From Kushneria aurantia DSM 21353 (GTDB taxonomy: Bacteria; Pseudomonadota; Gammaproteobacteria; Pseudomonadales; Halomonadaceae): a stretch of 58,487 bases of DNA. Positions 1 through 7,005 of this stretch are shown here, piece after piece. Location: contig NZ_KB907884.1 of the NCBI RefSeq assembly GCF_000382245.1, forward strand, positions 1 through 58,487. The letters are read 5' to 3'. The first letter of the stretch is position 1; every line of letters begins with the position of its first letter. A program made the position numbers and the translations under genes. The notes beneath the pieces were generated by a model. It was not told the DNA's origin and searched no databases. It saw nothing but the letters and a program-made list of their open reading frames with translations.

Positions 1-291
1 AGAGGCCATAGTAGGCTCTCTAACCAGGAGCTGAAGGGCTGAACCTGTCACGAGTGGACAGTTGACCGCTCTCTGATGTGTACGAGCAGAAGCCTCCCCG
101 GAGGGCTCTCGATAACTGTATGGCGGGCCGGAAGCCCAAAGACTGTCGAAGCGCTCAGAGCGCACAGGTGGGCGAATTCAGCGGAACGAAGCTCAGCCCA
201 ACAATAATGGGGGACAGGAACCGCCGTGGTACGGATCCGTTTGCCCGGTGGTGTGAGAGGACGGGGGAGGCAACTCCCCCTCCTACTCGAT
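1..291 (+). mobile_element. 3' end of a group II intron (domains V and VI), left part outside the window
   Basis: The stretch around 221-291 looks like the catalytic 3' end of a bacterial group II intron. ACCGCCG (about 223) pairs with CGGTGGT (about 246) around an inner stem with a GATC loop, as in domain V. It is followed by a GGGGGAG/CTCCCCC hairpin and the ending CCTACTCGAT, as in domain VI with its branch-point A and an AY 3' end. No reverse-transcriptase reading frame is visible to the left edge, so the sequence here would be the region after the maturase gene or a remnant that has lost it. Because the element runs off the window, intact and truncated forms cannot be told apart. The identification is from remembered sequence resemblance and the fold. 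Confidence 0.7.
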
Positions 292-423
292 CGCTTCGAA
301 TAATTTGCGCATTGGATAAGAGGCGCATTGCTTTTACTTCTGCGCTCGCCCGTGGCGCCTGCGGGGCAGCTCTTTATCGTCTGTATGATGTGCTCAGCGG
401 CACATGGAGGCAGTAAAGCCGGT

Positions 424-1014
424 TTACACAAGGTGGGTGCCGTATCCCCATAGCAGCACGGTGACCGCCAATAGCGCTTCCAGTACCAGCACGCCGATGG
501 CAAAAGTCAGGCTGGAGACATAAAAGCTTTCGCCGCGCGTGATATCCAGGAAACCGGGAACCCCCAGGTAAAGCAGCCAGGCCGAATAGCACAGCCCTAT
601 AATGCCCGCCAGCAGGCACAGCCAGATCAGCGGGTAAAGTGCCACGATGCCTGCCAGCATGATGGGAGTGGCTACATAGCCGGCGAAGATGATGCAGCGT
701 TTTATCCCCGGCGGCGAGGTGTAGCGTTTCGCCATGCGGTAGATTACGTAGCCCATCAGTCCGACGGCGCCGATAATCGCCAGGTAAAACACTACGGCCA
801 GCTGTAGCGCGCTGACCGCCGTCAACGGAATCCTCTCGTTGCCGCCGAAATGCCAGCCAACGGTAGTCGTGCCGATAAAGGCGCAGATCACGGGTACCGC
901 TGCCAGTATCAGCACATGACGCATATACATTTGGGTGACGGTCTCTTCCTCGCCGTAGATTTCTCGCCACTCCTGACGAGGATGGGCAAGCAGTCCCCAG
1001 ACGTGATGTAGCAT
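424..1014 (-). CDS. YIP1-family multi-pass inner-membrane protein
   Basis: A 196-residue protein beginning MLHHVWGLLAHPRQEW. The tryptophan- and proline-containing N-terminal segment followed by about five hydrophobic helices (roughly residues 33-54, 62-90, 104-125, 127-150 and 170-190) is the usual pattern of bacterial YIP1-domain proteins. Their molecular function is not established. The start at 1014 is chosen because GGGAGA lies a few bases upstream. The same frame stays open back to 1224, but that extension would translate the repeat element at 1044-1187 and is not believed. The gene stands alone, downstream of the tmRNA terminator on the same strand. Insertion of the repeat directly in front of it means its promoter either lies inside the repeat or was displaced by it. 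Confidence 0.7.
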   Translation of the reverse strand: MLHHVWGLLAHPRQEWREIYGEEETVTQMYMRHVLILAAVPVICAFIGTTTVGWHFGGNERIPLTAVSALQLAVVFYLAIIGAVGLMGYVIYRMAKRYTSPPGIKRCIIFAGYVATPIMLAGIVALYPLIWLCLLAGIIGLCYSAWLLYLGVPGFLDITRGESFYVSSLTFAIGVLVLEALLAVTVLLWGYGTHLV

Positions 1015-1043
1015 GGTGATCTCCCTATCCGTACCAGTGCTAT

Positions 1044-1187
1044 GGAAACGCTGCATAAATGCCTGCGCTAGCGAATCGCTGCGTTGCGTGGTACTCGAAC
1101 ACTCGCCTAACCCCATGTTATGTCTCGTGTTCTGTGTTCCATGCGCCTTGCGCTTCATCTCGCTCGGCGATTTATTCAGCGTTTTCC
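1044..1187. repeat. MITE-like repeat, copy 1
   Basis: A 144-bp element whose ends form an imperfect terminal inverted repeat: the left end GGAAACGCTGCATAAAT against the complemented right end GGAAAACGCTGAATAAAT. The trinucleotide TAT flanks both sides and may be a target duplication. A second copy of nearly the same length and high identity lies at 48679-48821 in the same orientation. It has no convincing coding potential, and much of its interior can also pair as a long imperfect hairpin. The size and ends fit a miniature inverted-repeat transposable element mobilised in trans. The parent insertion sequence is not in the window. Confidence 0.75.
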
Positions 1188-1319
1188 TATAGGCCGTTTT
1201 CCGATAACTGAAGTTATCTTTCAAGTCGTCTCATTGCAATGATAGACGTCTTTTCACGAGGTGTCGGTAGTGGTAATGGCGGTAGCCGATCAGGTGGCCT
1301 GGTGCTGAACAATGAACAT

Positions 1320-1345
1320 AAAAAAGCCGCTGATGGATCAGCGGC
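1320..1345 (-). terminator. Intrinsic terminator of ssrA
   Basis: On the minus strand GCCGCTGA-tcca-TCAGCGGC is followed by six T residues, just beyond the CCA end of the tmRNA at 1358. Confidence 0.85.
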
Positions 1346-1357
1346 CTTTGCGGGATG

Positions 1358-1739
1358 TGGTGGAGGCGGGGGGAGTTGAACCCCCGTCCGCCGGCACTCG
1401 TCCATCAGCTCTACATGCTTAGGTCCGTCTTCTGGTTTAGCCGCATCGGCTCCGACGGGCAGGATCCGATGCTGCGATTTCTCTTTGTTTTAGCGCACGA
1501 TGCGAGAACAACACCGAACGCGATCCTGTCAGCTTTGGCTCGTCGCCCCGTTACGATGAACAGGCACATCGCTTCGGGGTAAGAAGGTTACCAGCAGGGT
1601 TTATGCTGCCAGCGCGCCCTCTTGAGCATAGTTTTCGTCGTTTGCGACTATTTTAAAGTAACGTGGTATTTACGAGATACGTTACGCTCTCGGCATGCAC
1701 CTCAGGATCTGCAACCGGCGTCGAATCCATAACGCCCCC
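1358..1739 (-). ncRNA. ssrA: Transfer-messenger RNA (tmRNA, ssrA)
   Basis: A 382-nt tmRNA that rescues stalled ribosomes with SmpB and tags incomplete proteins for degradation. The 5' end GGGGGCG pairs with CGCCTCC in front of the ACCA 3' end. The 5' domain contains the expected GGATTCGACGCCGG-type segment, and the T arm carries GGTTCAACTCC. The tag-reading frame (about 1606-1650 on the minus strand) decodes as ANDENYAQEGALAA followed by TAA, a typical gammaproteobacterial tag ending in ALAA. It has its own promoter just upstream and its own terminator. smpB lies immediately upstream on the same strand, the common pairing. The CCA is encoded. Confidence 0.97.
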
Positions 1740-1750
1740 ATAGCCTGTAG

Positions 1751-1779
1751 ATTCTAGCAGTATGGCGCCGCAATACCAA
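1751..1779 (-). promoter_or_regulatory. Promoter of ssrA
   Basis: Minus strand: -35 TTGGTA (1779-1774), a 17-nt spacer and -10 TAGAAT (1756-1751). This places the start of transcription close to the mature 5' end at 1739. Confidence 0.7.
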
Positions 1780-1848
1780 TCGCCGATGTCACACAACCTT
1801 CATTCAGGTGTTCAGGCGGGGCAGTCCCTGGCCGCGGCGGAGGTCTAT

Positions 1849-2325
1849 CTAGCGCTGTTCGCGCATGACGCGCGCTTTCTGGCGCTCCCAGTCGCGGCGC
1901 TTCTCTGTCTCGCGCTTGTCGTGCTTCTGCTTACCGGTCACCAACGCCAGCTCACATTTGACCATGTGCTTCTTCCAGTAAAGGCGCAGTGGCACGCAGG
2001 TATGGCCCTTGTCCTGGGTGCGCGAGAAGATTTTGGCGATCTCCTTTTTGTGCAGCAGCAATTTGCGCGTGCGGTCGGGCTCCGCTATGGCATGTGTGCT
2101 GGCGGTGCTCAGCGGCGTGAAGTGCGAGCCCAGTAGCCAGGCCTCACCACGACGCACCAGAATATAGGTATCGGTCAACTGGGCCTTGCCGGCGCGCAGA
2201 CTCTTGACCTCCCAGCCCGCCAGCGCCAGACCCGCTTCGAAGGTCTCCTCGATGTGATATTCGTGGCGCGCCTTGCGATTCTGAGCGATCAGATTGCCGG
2301 AGGGCTGCTGTTTCTTTTTGCCCAT
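1849..2325 (-). CDS. smpB: SsrA-binding protein SmpB
   Basis: A 158-residue protein that binds the tRNA-like domain of tmRNA and carries it to stalled ribosomes. The N-terminal [20 protein letters not shown], the central [14 protein letters not shown] and the lysine/arginine-rich C-terminal tail ([13 protein letters not shown]) are the classic family blocks. The tail is the part that occupies the empty mRNA channel. The start at 2325 is preceded by GGAGA about ten bases upstream; an in-frame extension to 2412 has no ribosome-binding site and no family similarity. ssrA lies 110 bp downstream on the same strand and ratA is divergent upstream. In many gammaproteobacteria smpB and the ratA-rnfH pair are likewise neighbours. 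Confidence 0.97.
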   Translation of the reverse strand: MGKKKQQPSGNLIAQNRKARHEYHIEETFEAGLALAGWEVKSLRAGKAQLTDTYILVRRGEAWLLGSHFTPLSTASTHAIAEPDRTRKLLLHKKEIAKIFSRTQDKGHTCVPLRLYWKKHMVKCELALVTGKQKHDKRETEKRRDWERQKARVMREQR

Positions 2326-2491
2326 CGGGTTGCCGTCTCCTTGACTGTAGTGGTTACAGAGGCCGTTACATTCACTTGCGCTACTCGGGTACAGGGAGCA
2401 GCGTGTTATCATTCAGGGACTTGCAGGACAGGTCCACAGACAAAAGTAAACAGGGTAGCCGCCGCGGCTGCCGCTGTCATGGGAGATGGCA

Positions 2492-2926
2492 ATGCCCACC
2501 GTTGATCGCAATGCGATGGTGCGCCACACCGATCGACAAATGTTCGATCTGGTTAATGACTTCGAGCGCTATCCGGAGTTTCTGCCCAACTGTCGACGGG
2601 CGCACACCGTAGAGCAGGGGGAAAGCTATCTTGTCGGCGAGTTGACACTGGGCAAGGGTGGGGTCGAACAGACCTTTCGTACCCGTAATGATCTGCATCC
2701 TCCCGATCGTATCGATCTTTCGCTGGCCAGCGGTCCCTTTCGCCGCTTTGAGGGCTACTGGCGTTTTGTGTCAGTGGATGAGGGTTCCTGCCGCGTCGAG
2801 CTGCACCTTGAGTTCGAGTTCTCCAGCCGCTTGCTGGGTATGGCGTTTGGCAAGCTGTTCAGCCAGATTGCCGGGCAGCTCGTCAGTGCCTTCGTCAAAC
2901 GTGCCGACGAGGTGTATGGGCGCTGA
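2492..2926 (+). CDS. ratA: RatA / COQ10-type START-domain protein
   Basis: A 144-residue protein of the polyketide cyclase/START superfamily. The N-terminus MPTVDRNAMVRHTDRQMFDLVNDF and the later LVNDFERYPEFLP and EFEFSSRLLGMAFG blocks match E. coli RatA (YfjG). Family members bind ubiquinone-like lipids (COQ10 role in respiration), and E. coli RatA has been reported to inhibit 70S ribosome assembly. Which role applies here cannot be read from the sequence. ATG 2492 is preferred over ATG 2486 because GGGAG at 2481-2485 gives a 6-nt spacing to the former and almost none to the latter. The stop overlaps the next gene as TGATG, so the two are translationally coupled. Confidence 0.9.
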   Translation: MPTVDRNAMVRHTDRQMFDLVNDFERYPEFLPNCRRAHTVEQGESYLVGELTLGKGGVEQTFRTRNDLHPPDRIDLSLASGPFRRFEGYWRFVSVDEGSCRVELHLEFEFSSRLLGMAFGKLFSQIAGQLVSAFVKRADEVYGR

Positions 2927-3228
2927 TGAGCGATCGGCGAAAGGTCGTCTGCGAGGTTGCCTGGGCTGACCCTGATTGCCAGCGTCTGGTTGAGGTCGTT
3001 TTGGATGACGGTGCCAGTGCCGTTCAGGCCATTGAAGCTTCCGGGTTGTGCAACGAGGTTACGGCATTGACGGGCATCGCGATCGAGGCGCTGTCAGTGG
3101 GCGTTTTCGGCACTCGATTGACGTCGCCTCGATGCTATCCGGTCAAGGACGGTGATCGTATCGAGATTTACCGCCCTCTGCAGATCGACCCCATGCAGGC
3201 GCGCCGAGCCAGAGCGCGGCGCGATTAG
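2926..3228 (+). CDS. rnfH: RnfH/RatB-family ubiquitin-like protein
   Basis: A 100-residue beta-grasp protein (UPF0125/RnfH family), the usual partner of ratA. The core GVFGTRLTSPRCYPVKDGDRIEIYRPL contains the typical ending DGDRIEIYRPL of this family, followed by a basic tail (ARRARARRD). The function is unclear: it was named for an association with Rnf electron-transport genes in some bacteria, but is far more often found beside ratA and smpB, as here. Its start overlaps the ratA stop by one base. The stop lies only 5 bp from the convergent bamE stop, so no separate terminator fits between them. Confidence 0.88.
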   Translation: MSDRRKVVCEVAWADPDCQRLVEVVLDDGASAVQAIEASGLCNEVTALTGIAIEALSVGVFGTRLTSPRCYPVKDGDRIEIYRPLQIDPMQARRARARRD

Positions 3229-3233
3229 AGGTT

Positions 3234-3650
3234 TTATTCGCCAATGGGTTCGAAGTTGTTGTCCTCAAAGCCCGGAGGCGGCATGGCTCTGGCACCCGCC
3301 GAGGAGGGTGCGGCGCCGTCGGAGCCCTCGACCTGCGCCTCGATATTGCCCTGGGTGGCGATATTGGACAGGCGATCGCCCCGGAAAGTAAGCGATACCT
3401 GCTTTTCGGTAATATCGCCATCGGCTGCTTCGTGCCAATATACGTAGTCCCAGTTCGCCGCGTCGAAGGCATCTCTAAGAAGCGGGCTGCCCATGACGCC
3501 AACGACCTGCTGACGGCTCATGCCCGGCTGTAACTGCGACACCATATCTTCGGTGATCAGATTGCCCTGGGTCAGATCGCGTTTATAGACGCACGCGGCT
3601 AACAGGCTGAGCATAAAAGAAAAAATAATAAGCTTGAACGTGTTTTGCAT
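3234..3650 (-). CDS. bamE: Outer-membrane assembly lipoprotein BamE
   Basis: A 138-residue lipoprotein of the BAM complex that inserts beta-barrel proteins in the outer membrane. A short hydrophobic signal peptide ends in the lipobox LLAAC (Cys20). The SmpA/OmlA domain follows, with VYKRDLTQGNLI and the MSRQQVVGVMGSPLL motif, and WDYVYW further on. The tail (about residues 107-138) is proline- and glycine-rich and longer than in E. coli BamE. The gene is divergent from fur across a 73-bp spacer. The bamE-fur-recN neighbourhood is a standard gammaproteobacterial arrangement. Confidence 0.95.
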   Translation of the reverse strand: MQNTFKLIIFSFMLSLLAACVYKRDLTQGNLITEDMVSQLQPGMSRQQVVGVMGSPLLRDAFDAANWDYVYWHEAADGDITEKQVSLTFRGDRLSNIATQGNIEAQVEGSDGAAPSSAGARAMPPPGFEDNNFEPIGE

Positions 3651-3723
3651 TTGCCTGGGACTTTCCCTATCGTTTGCCTTGATCGATCATACCCGATACA
3701 TCCAGAGACTGCGAAGAGCTACC

Positions 3724-4194
3724 ATGGCCGATAGAAATCAGGAATTACGCAAGGCGGGGCTGAAAGTCACGCTGCCGCGCGTAAAAATCCTTCAGATCCT
3801 CGAGGCGACTCGCGAAGAGGATCTGCACATGAGCGCCGAGGATGTCTACAAGGCGCTGCTCGACTCCGGCGAGGATGTCGGTCTGGCCACGGTATATCGT
3901 GTGCTCACGCAGTTCGAATCAGCGGGCCTGGTGGTGCGCCACAACTTCGACGGTGGTCATGCGGTCTTCGAGATGTCGCAGGAGGAGCACCACGATCATA
4001 TGCTCTGTCTGGAGAGCGGTGAAGTGGTGGAGTTTTTTGATCACGATATCGAGCGTCGTCAGCGCGAACTGGCCGAAGAGCGCGGTTTCGAGCTGGTCGA
4101 TCACGCCCTGGTGCTTTATGTGCGCCCCAAGGGCTCGAATGCCACCCGCCAGGAGGGTGGTGGTGGCACAGGCGGCGGTAATGGTCGCCGCTGA
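3724..4194 (+). CDS. fur: Ferric uptake regulator Fur
   Basis: A 156-residue iron-responsive repressor. The N-terminal winged helix (ELRKAGLKVTLPRVKIL, then GLATVYRVLTQFE) and the dimerisation domain with H79, the HHDH cluster (89-92) and C95 are clear. Only one of the usual cysteines is present: where E. coli has CxxC the sequence reads C-L-E-S-G, as remembered for P. aeruginosa Fur, so a structural Cys4 zinc site is not expected. An unusual glycine-rich tail (about residues 146-156) extends the protein. The start at 3724 follows weakly matching ribosome-binding sequence; the upstream in-frame ATG at 3634 would overlap bamE. A strong terminator follows at 4238. No obvious Fur box was seen in the short bamE-fur spacer. 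Confidence 0.97.
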   Translation: MADRNQELRKAGLKVTLPRVKILQILEATREEDLHMSAEDVYKALLDSGEDVGLATVYRVLTQFESAGLVVRHNFDGGHAVFEMSQEEHHDHMLCLESGEVVEFFDHDIERRQRELAEERGFELVDHALVLYVRPKGSNATRQEGGGGTGGGNGRR

Positions 4195-4237
4195 AGGGTA
4201 AGCCAGCCCTCAGCTCTTCGGGGAATCGATATGACAG

Positions 4238-4263
4238 CGCCGCGGTCAGTGCCGCGGCGTTTT
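4238..4263 (+). terminator. Intrinsic terminator after fur
   Basis: CGCCGCGG-tcagtg-CCGCGGCG, a perfect 8-bp stem, followed by TTTT. It sits between the convergent fur and recN genes. Confidence 0.8.
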
Positions 4264-4291
4264 GCGTTGGGTACCCTGCCGCGAGAGCGCG

Positions 4292-5965
4292 TCAGTGCGG
4301 CGCGCGCTGGCTGGTATCCAGCATCTCCCTGGCATGTGCCAGGGTGCGTTCCGAGAGATGGACCCCGCCCAGCATGCGGGCCAGCTCGCGCACTCGGCCG
4401 CTCTCGTCGAGCAGCGCCATGCTGGTGTGCGTGGTCTCCTCGCCGGCCTGCTTTTCGATATGCAGGTGCTGATGCCCCTGTGCGGCCACCTGCGGCAGAT
4501 GGGTGACGCACAGGATCTGGCCGTGGCCGCCCAGCTGACGCAGCAGCTGGCCGACAATCTCGGCGGTAGCGCCGGAGATGCCCACATCCACTTCGTCGAA
4601 AACGAGGGTGGGAATGGTGCTGTGCTGCGCCGCGACAACCTGAATGGCGAGACTGACGCGGGAGAGTTCGCCGCCGGAGGCGACCTTCGTCAGCGCCCGT
4701 GCCGGTTGTCCCGGGTTGGCGCTCATCAGGAAGCTGACCCGATCGGCGCCATCGGGCTGGGCGCTGTCGCGGCGCGCGACCTCGACGGTGAAACCGGCCT
4801 TGTCCATGCCCAGAAAGGCGAGCTGCGCCTGCACCTCGGCGCCCATGCGCGTTGCCGCTTCGGTGCGTCGCTGCGATACTTCGCGGGCCAGGGCGCGCCA
4901 GGCATCCCGCGCCTGCTCGGTTTCCCTGACCAGCATTTCGAGGCTCTCTTCGCCACCCTCCAGCTCGCTCAGCTCGTCACGCAGCCGGCGATGCAGCGCC
5001 GTGACCTCTTCGGGCAGCACATGATGCTTGCGCGCGATGCGGTGAACTTCCGCCAGCCGTGACTCGACCTGCTGCAGGCGTTCGGGGTCGAGTTCGGTGC
5101 CTTCGACATAATGGTGCAGCTCACGGCCCGCCTCCTCGAGTTGAATGCGTGCTTCGCCAAGCATCGCGAGGATATCGGCCAGTCGCCCGCTGTCACTGCC
5201 GGGTAGCTGTTCGAGACGCTGGCTGGCGCGGGCGAGACGGGTCAGGGCGCCCTCTTCGTCATGATCGCAGCAGTCGGCGGCAAACTGCGCCTCGCTGATC
5301 AGCTCTTCGGCGTTGGCCAGCCGGGTCTGCTCCTGTTCCAGCTCCTCCAGTTCCTCGTTGCCGAGCGCCAGGCTGTCGAGCTCTTCGACCTGATAGCGCA
5401 GCAGCTGGCGCCGCGCCTGCTGTTCGTCACCGCTGTCGCGCGCCTTTTTCAGGCGACGGCTGACCTGTTGCCACTGCCGGTAGAGGTCCATCAGCTGCGC
5501 CACGCTGTCGCTGTGGCCGGCGAAGTCATCCAGTAAGCGCAGATGCGTCTCTTCGCGCATCAGCGTCTGGTGGGCGTGCTGGCCGTGAATATCGATCAGG
5601 TGCTCGCTGAGCGCTTTCAGGTCGGCAAGGGTGACCGAGACACCGTTGATCCACGCCTTCGAGCGACCGCCGGCGCTCACCGAGCGGCGCACCAGGCATT
5701 CGCCGTTATCAATGTCACGGCTTTCCAGCCAGGCGCGCGCCTCGGGTAGATCGGCGACTTCGAAGCGTGCCGAAAGCTCGGCCCGTTTGGCACCGTGGCG
5801 CACGCTGTCGGCGTCGGCGCGCTCGCCGAGGCAGAGTGACAGGGCATCGAGCAGAATCGACTTGCCCGCTCCGGTCTCGCCGGTAATGGCGGTCATGCCC
5901 TGGCGGAAGTCGAGTTCGAGATGCTCGACGATGGCGTAGTTGCTGATGGCGAGTTGAGACAGCAT
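4292..5965 (-). CDS. recN: DNA repair protein RecN
   Basis: A 557-residue SMC-like ATPase of double-strand-break repair. Walker A GETGAGKS lies at residues 29-36, long coiled-coil arms fill about 150-370, and the C-terminal ATPase half has ASGGELSRVSLAIQ (signature) and LVFDEVDVGISG (Walker B). The start at 5965 gives the family-typical N-terminus MLSQLAISNYAIV; the in-frame extension to 6070 would translate the promoter and operator region. Two LexA-type boxes overlap the promoter, so SOS control is very likely. It is convergent with fur and divergent from grpE. Confidence 0.97.
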   Translation of the reverse strand: MLSQLAISNYAIVEHLELDFRQGMTAITGETGAGKSILLDALSLCLGERADADSVRHGAKRAELSARFEVADLPEARAWLESRDIDNGECLVRRSVSAGGRSKAWINGVSVTLADLKALSEHLIDIHGQHAHQTLMREETHLRLLDDFAGHSDSVAQLMDLYRQWQQVSRRLKKARDSGDEQQARRQLLRYQVEELDSLALGNEELEELEQEQTRLANAEELISEAQFAADCCDHDEEGALTRLARASQRLEQLPGSDSGRLADILAMLGEARIQLEEAGRELHHYVEGTELDPERLQQVESRLAEVHRIARKHHVLPEEVTALHRRLRDELSELEGGEESLEMLVRETEQARDAWRALAREVSQRRTEAATRMGAEVQAQLAFLGMDKAGFTVEVARRDSAQPDGADRVSFLMSANPGQPARALTKVASGGELSRVSLAIQVVAAQHSTIPTLVFDEVDVGISGATAEIVGQLLRQLGGHGQILCVTHLPQVAAQGHQHLHIEKQAGEETTHTSMALLDESGRVRELARMLGGVHLSERTLAHAREMLDTSQRAPH

Positions 5966-6015
5966 GGCCACTCCCGTTGGCGTTGTGCGACAAAGTGGAT
6001 CGAGTGGATAACAGA

Positions 6016-6070
6016 CTGGCTTTTTATACAGGATGTGTCTTTTTATACAGTGCTCTTGCCGCCGCTTCAA
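6016..6070 (-). promoter_or_regulatory. SOS promoter of recN with tandem LexA boxes
   Basis: Minus strand: -35 TTGAAG (6070-6065), 17-nt spacer, -10 TATAAA (6047-6042). One LexA-like box, CTGTATAAAAAGACAC (6050-6035), overlaps the -10. A second, CTGTATAAAAAGCCAG (6031-6016), follows 19 bp downstream. The consensus is CTG-N10-CAG; the second box fits exactly and the first ends CAC. Tandem boxes at recN are also known in E. coli. Confidence 0.85.
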
Positions 6071-6102
6071 TACCTGTCGCCGTCAAATTGGTGACCTGGC
6101 GC

Positions 6103-6131
6103 CTTGAGATTGTGCCGTTGGTGCCCCATCT
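6103..6131 (+). promoter_or_regulatory. Sigma32 (RpoH) promoter of grpE
   Basis: -35 CTTGAGA, 14-nt spacer, -10 CCCCATCT, close to the heat-shock consensus CTTGAAA / CCCCATNT. It lies about 100 bp before the grpE start. Confidence 0.82.
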
Positions 6132-6235
6132 GGTTAGACAGTTATTCAGGCGGAGGAGCGTTGCCGGGTCGCGTTATGCCTGGCTCGCCACCGCTGCCAT
6201 CGGAAACAGCCGACAGCACTGTCAGGAGTGGGATT

Positions 6236-6862
6236 ATGGCCAACAAGCCGAACAATCCGATCGATGAAGAGCTCGAGCGCGCAGAGCGCGATGCCGAGCC
6301 GCAGCCCGTTGAAGGTGACGACGCTGACAACGTCGAGAATATCGGCGAGGCGCTGCAGGAGGACGATGAGGGTGTATTGAGCGCCGGCGATCCGGAGGCG
6401 GATGTGCTGGCCGCTCGGGTGGCTGAGCTCGAGCAGGAGCTGGAGCAGGCGAAAGAGCAGCAGATGCGTACCGCTGCCGAGGCGCAGAACGCCCGCCGCC
6501 GTGCCGAGCAGGATGCCGACAAGGCGAAGAAATTCGCCCTCGAGAAGTTCGTCAAGGAGCTGCTGCCGGTGGTCGACAGCCTTGAAAAGGGGCTCGAGAG
6601 CATGGAGGAGGTCAGCGAGACCCACCGTGAAGGGGTGTCGATGACCCTCAAGCTGCAGCTTGACGTGCTGGAAAAGTTCGGCGTCGAGCAGATCGATCCC
6701 CACGGCGAGACCTTCGACCCGCAGTATCACGAAGCGATGACGATGGTGCCCAACCCCGAGATGACGCCCAATACCGTCATGGAAGTGATGCAGAAGGGCT
6801 ACACCCTCAACGGTCGACTGATACGTCCTGCCATGGTGGTGGTGACGAAGGCGTCCGAGTAG
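6236..6862 (+). CDS. grpE: Nucleotide exchange factor GrpE
   Basis: A 208-residue co-chaperone that releases ADP from DnaK. An acidic, low-complexity N-terminus (residues 1-55) leads into a long charged coiled coil (about 55-105), then the globular beta domain with the family blocks VKELLPVVDSLEKGL, FGVEQIDPHGETFDPQYHEAM and the end GYTLNGRLIRPAMVVVTK. The start is set by AGGAGTG just upstream; in-frame sequence before it has no GrpE similarity. It lies 143 bp before dnaK, in the order grpE-dnaK-dnaJ, under a sigma32-type promoter. Confidence 0.97.
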   Translation: MANKPNNPIDEELERAERDAEPQPVEGDDADNVENIGEALQEDDEGVLSAGDPEADVLAARVAELEQELEQAKEQQMRTAAEAQNARRRAEQDADKAKKFALEKFVKELLPVVDSLEKGLESMEEVSETHREGVSMTLKLQLDVLEKFGVEQIDPHGETFDPQYHEAMTMVPNPEMTPNTVMEVMQKGYTLNGRLIRPAMVVVTKASE

Positions 6863-6902
6863 GGTCGCCATCCCGGGACAGTAAGCGGATATCGGTCGGG
6901 GC

Positions 6903-6930
6903 CTTGAAAAGCAGCGTTATGCCCACACAT
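6903..6930 (+). promoter_or_regulatory. Probable sigma32 promoter of dnaK
   Basis: A perfect heat-shock -35, CTTGAAA (6903-6909), is followed after 12-13 nt by CCCACACAT, a weaker match to CCCCATNT. The position in the grpE-dnaK spacer supports it. Confidence 0.5.
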
Positions 6931-7005
6931 TAGCCGACATCCGCGCAGCGACATTGCTGAACAAAAGCGCTTTTCGATTCCTGAAAGAATTATCGAGGTG
7001 AGATT

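Noticed and set aside
78-416. 112-codon frame at the left edge
   Set aside because: It overlaps the folded 3' domains of the group II intron and shows no reverse transcriptase or maturase motif.
1015-1224. N-terminal extension of the YIP1 protein
   Set aside because: The extra 70 codons translate the repeat element and lack a ribosome-binding site.
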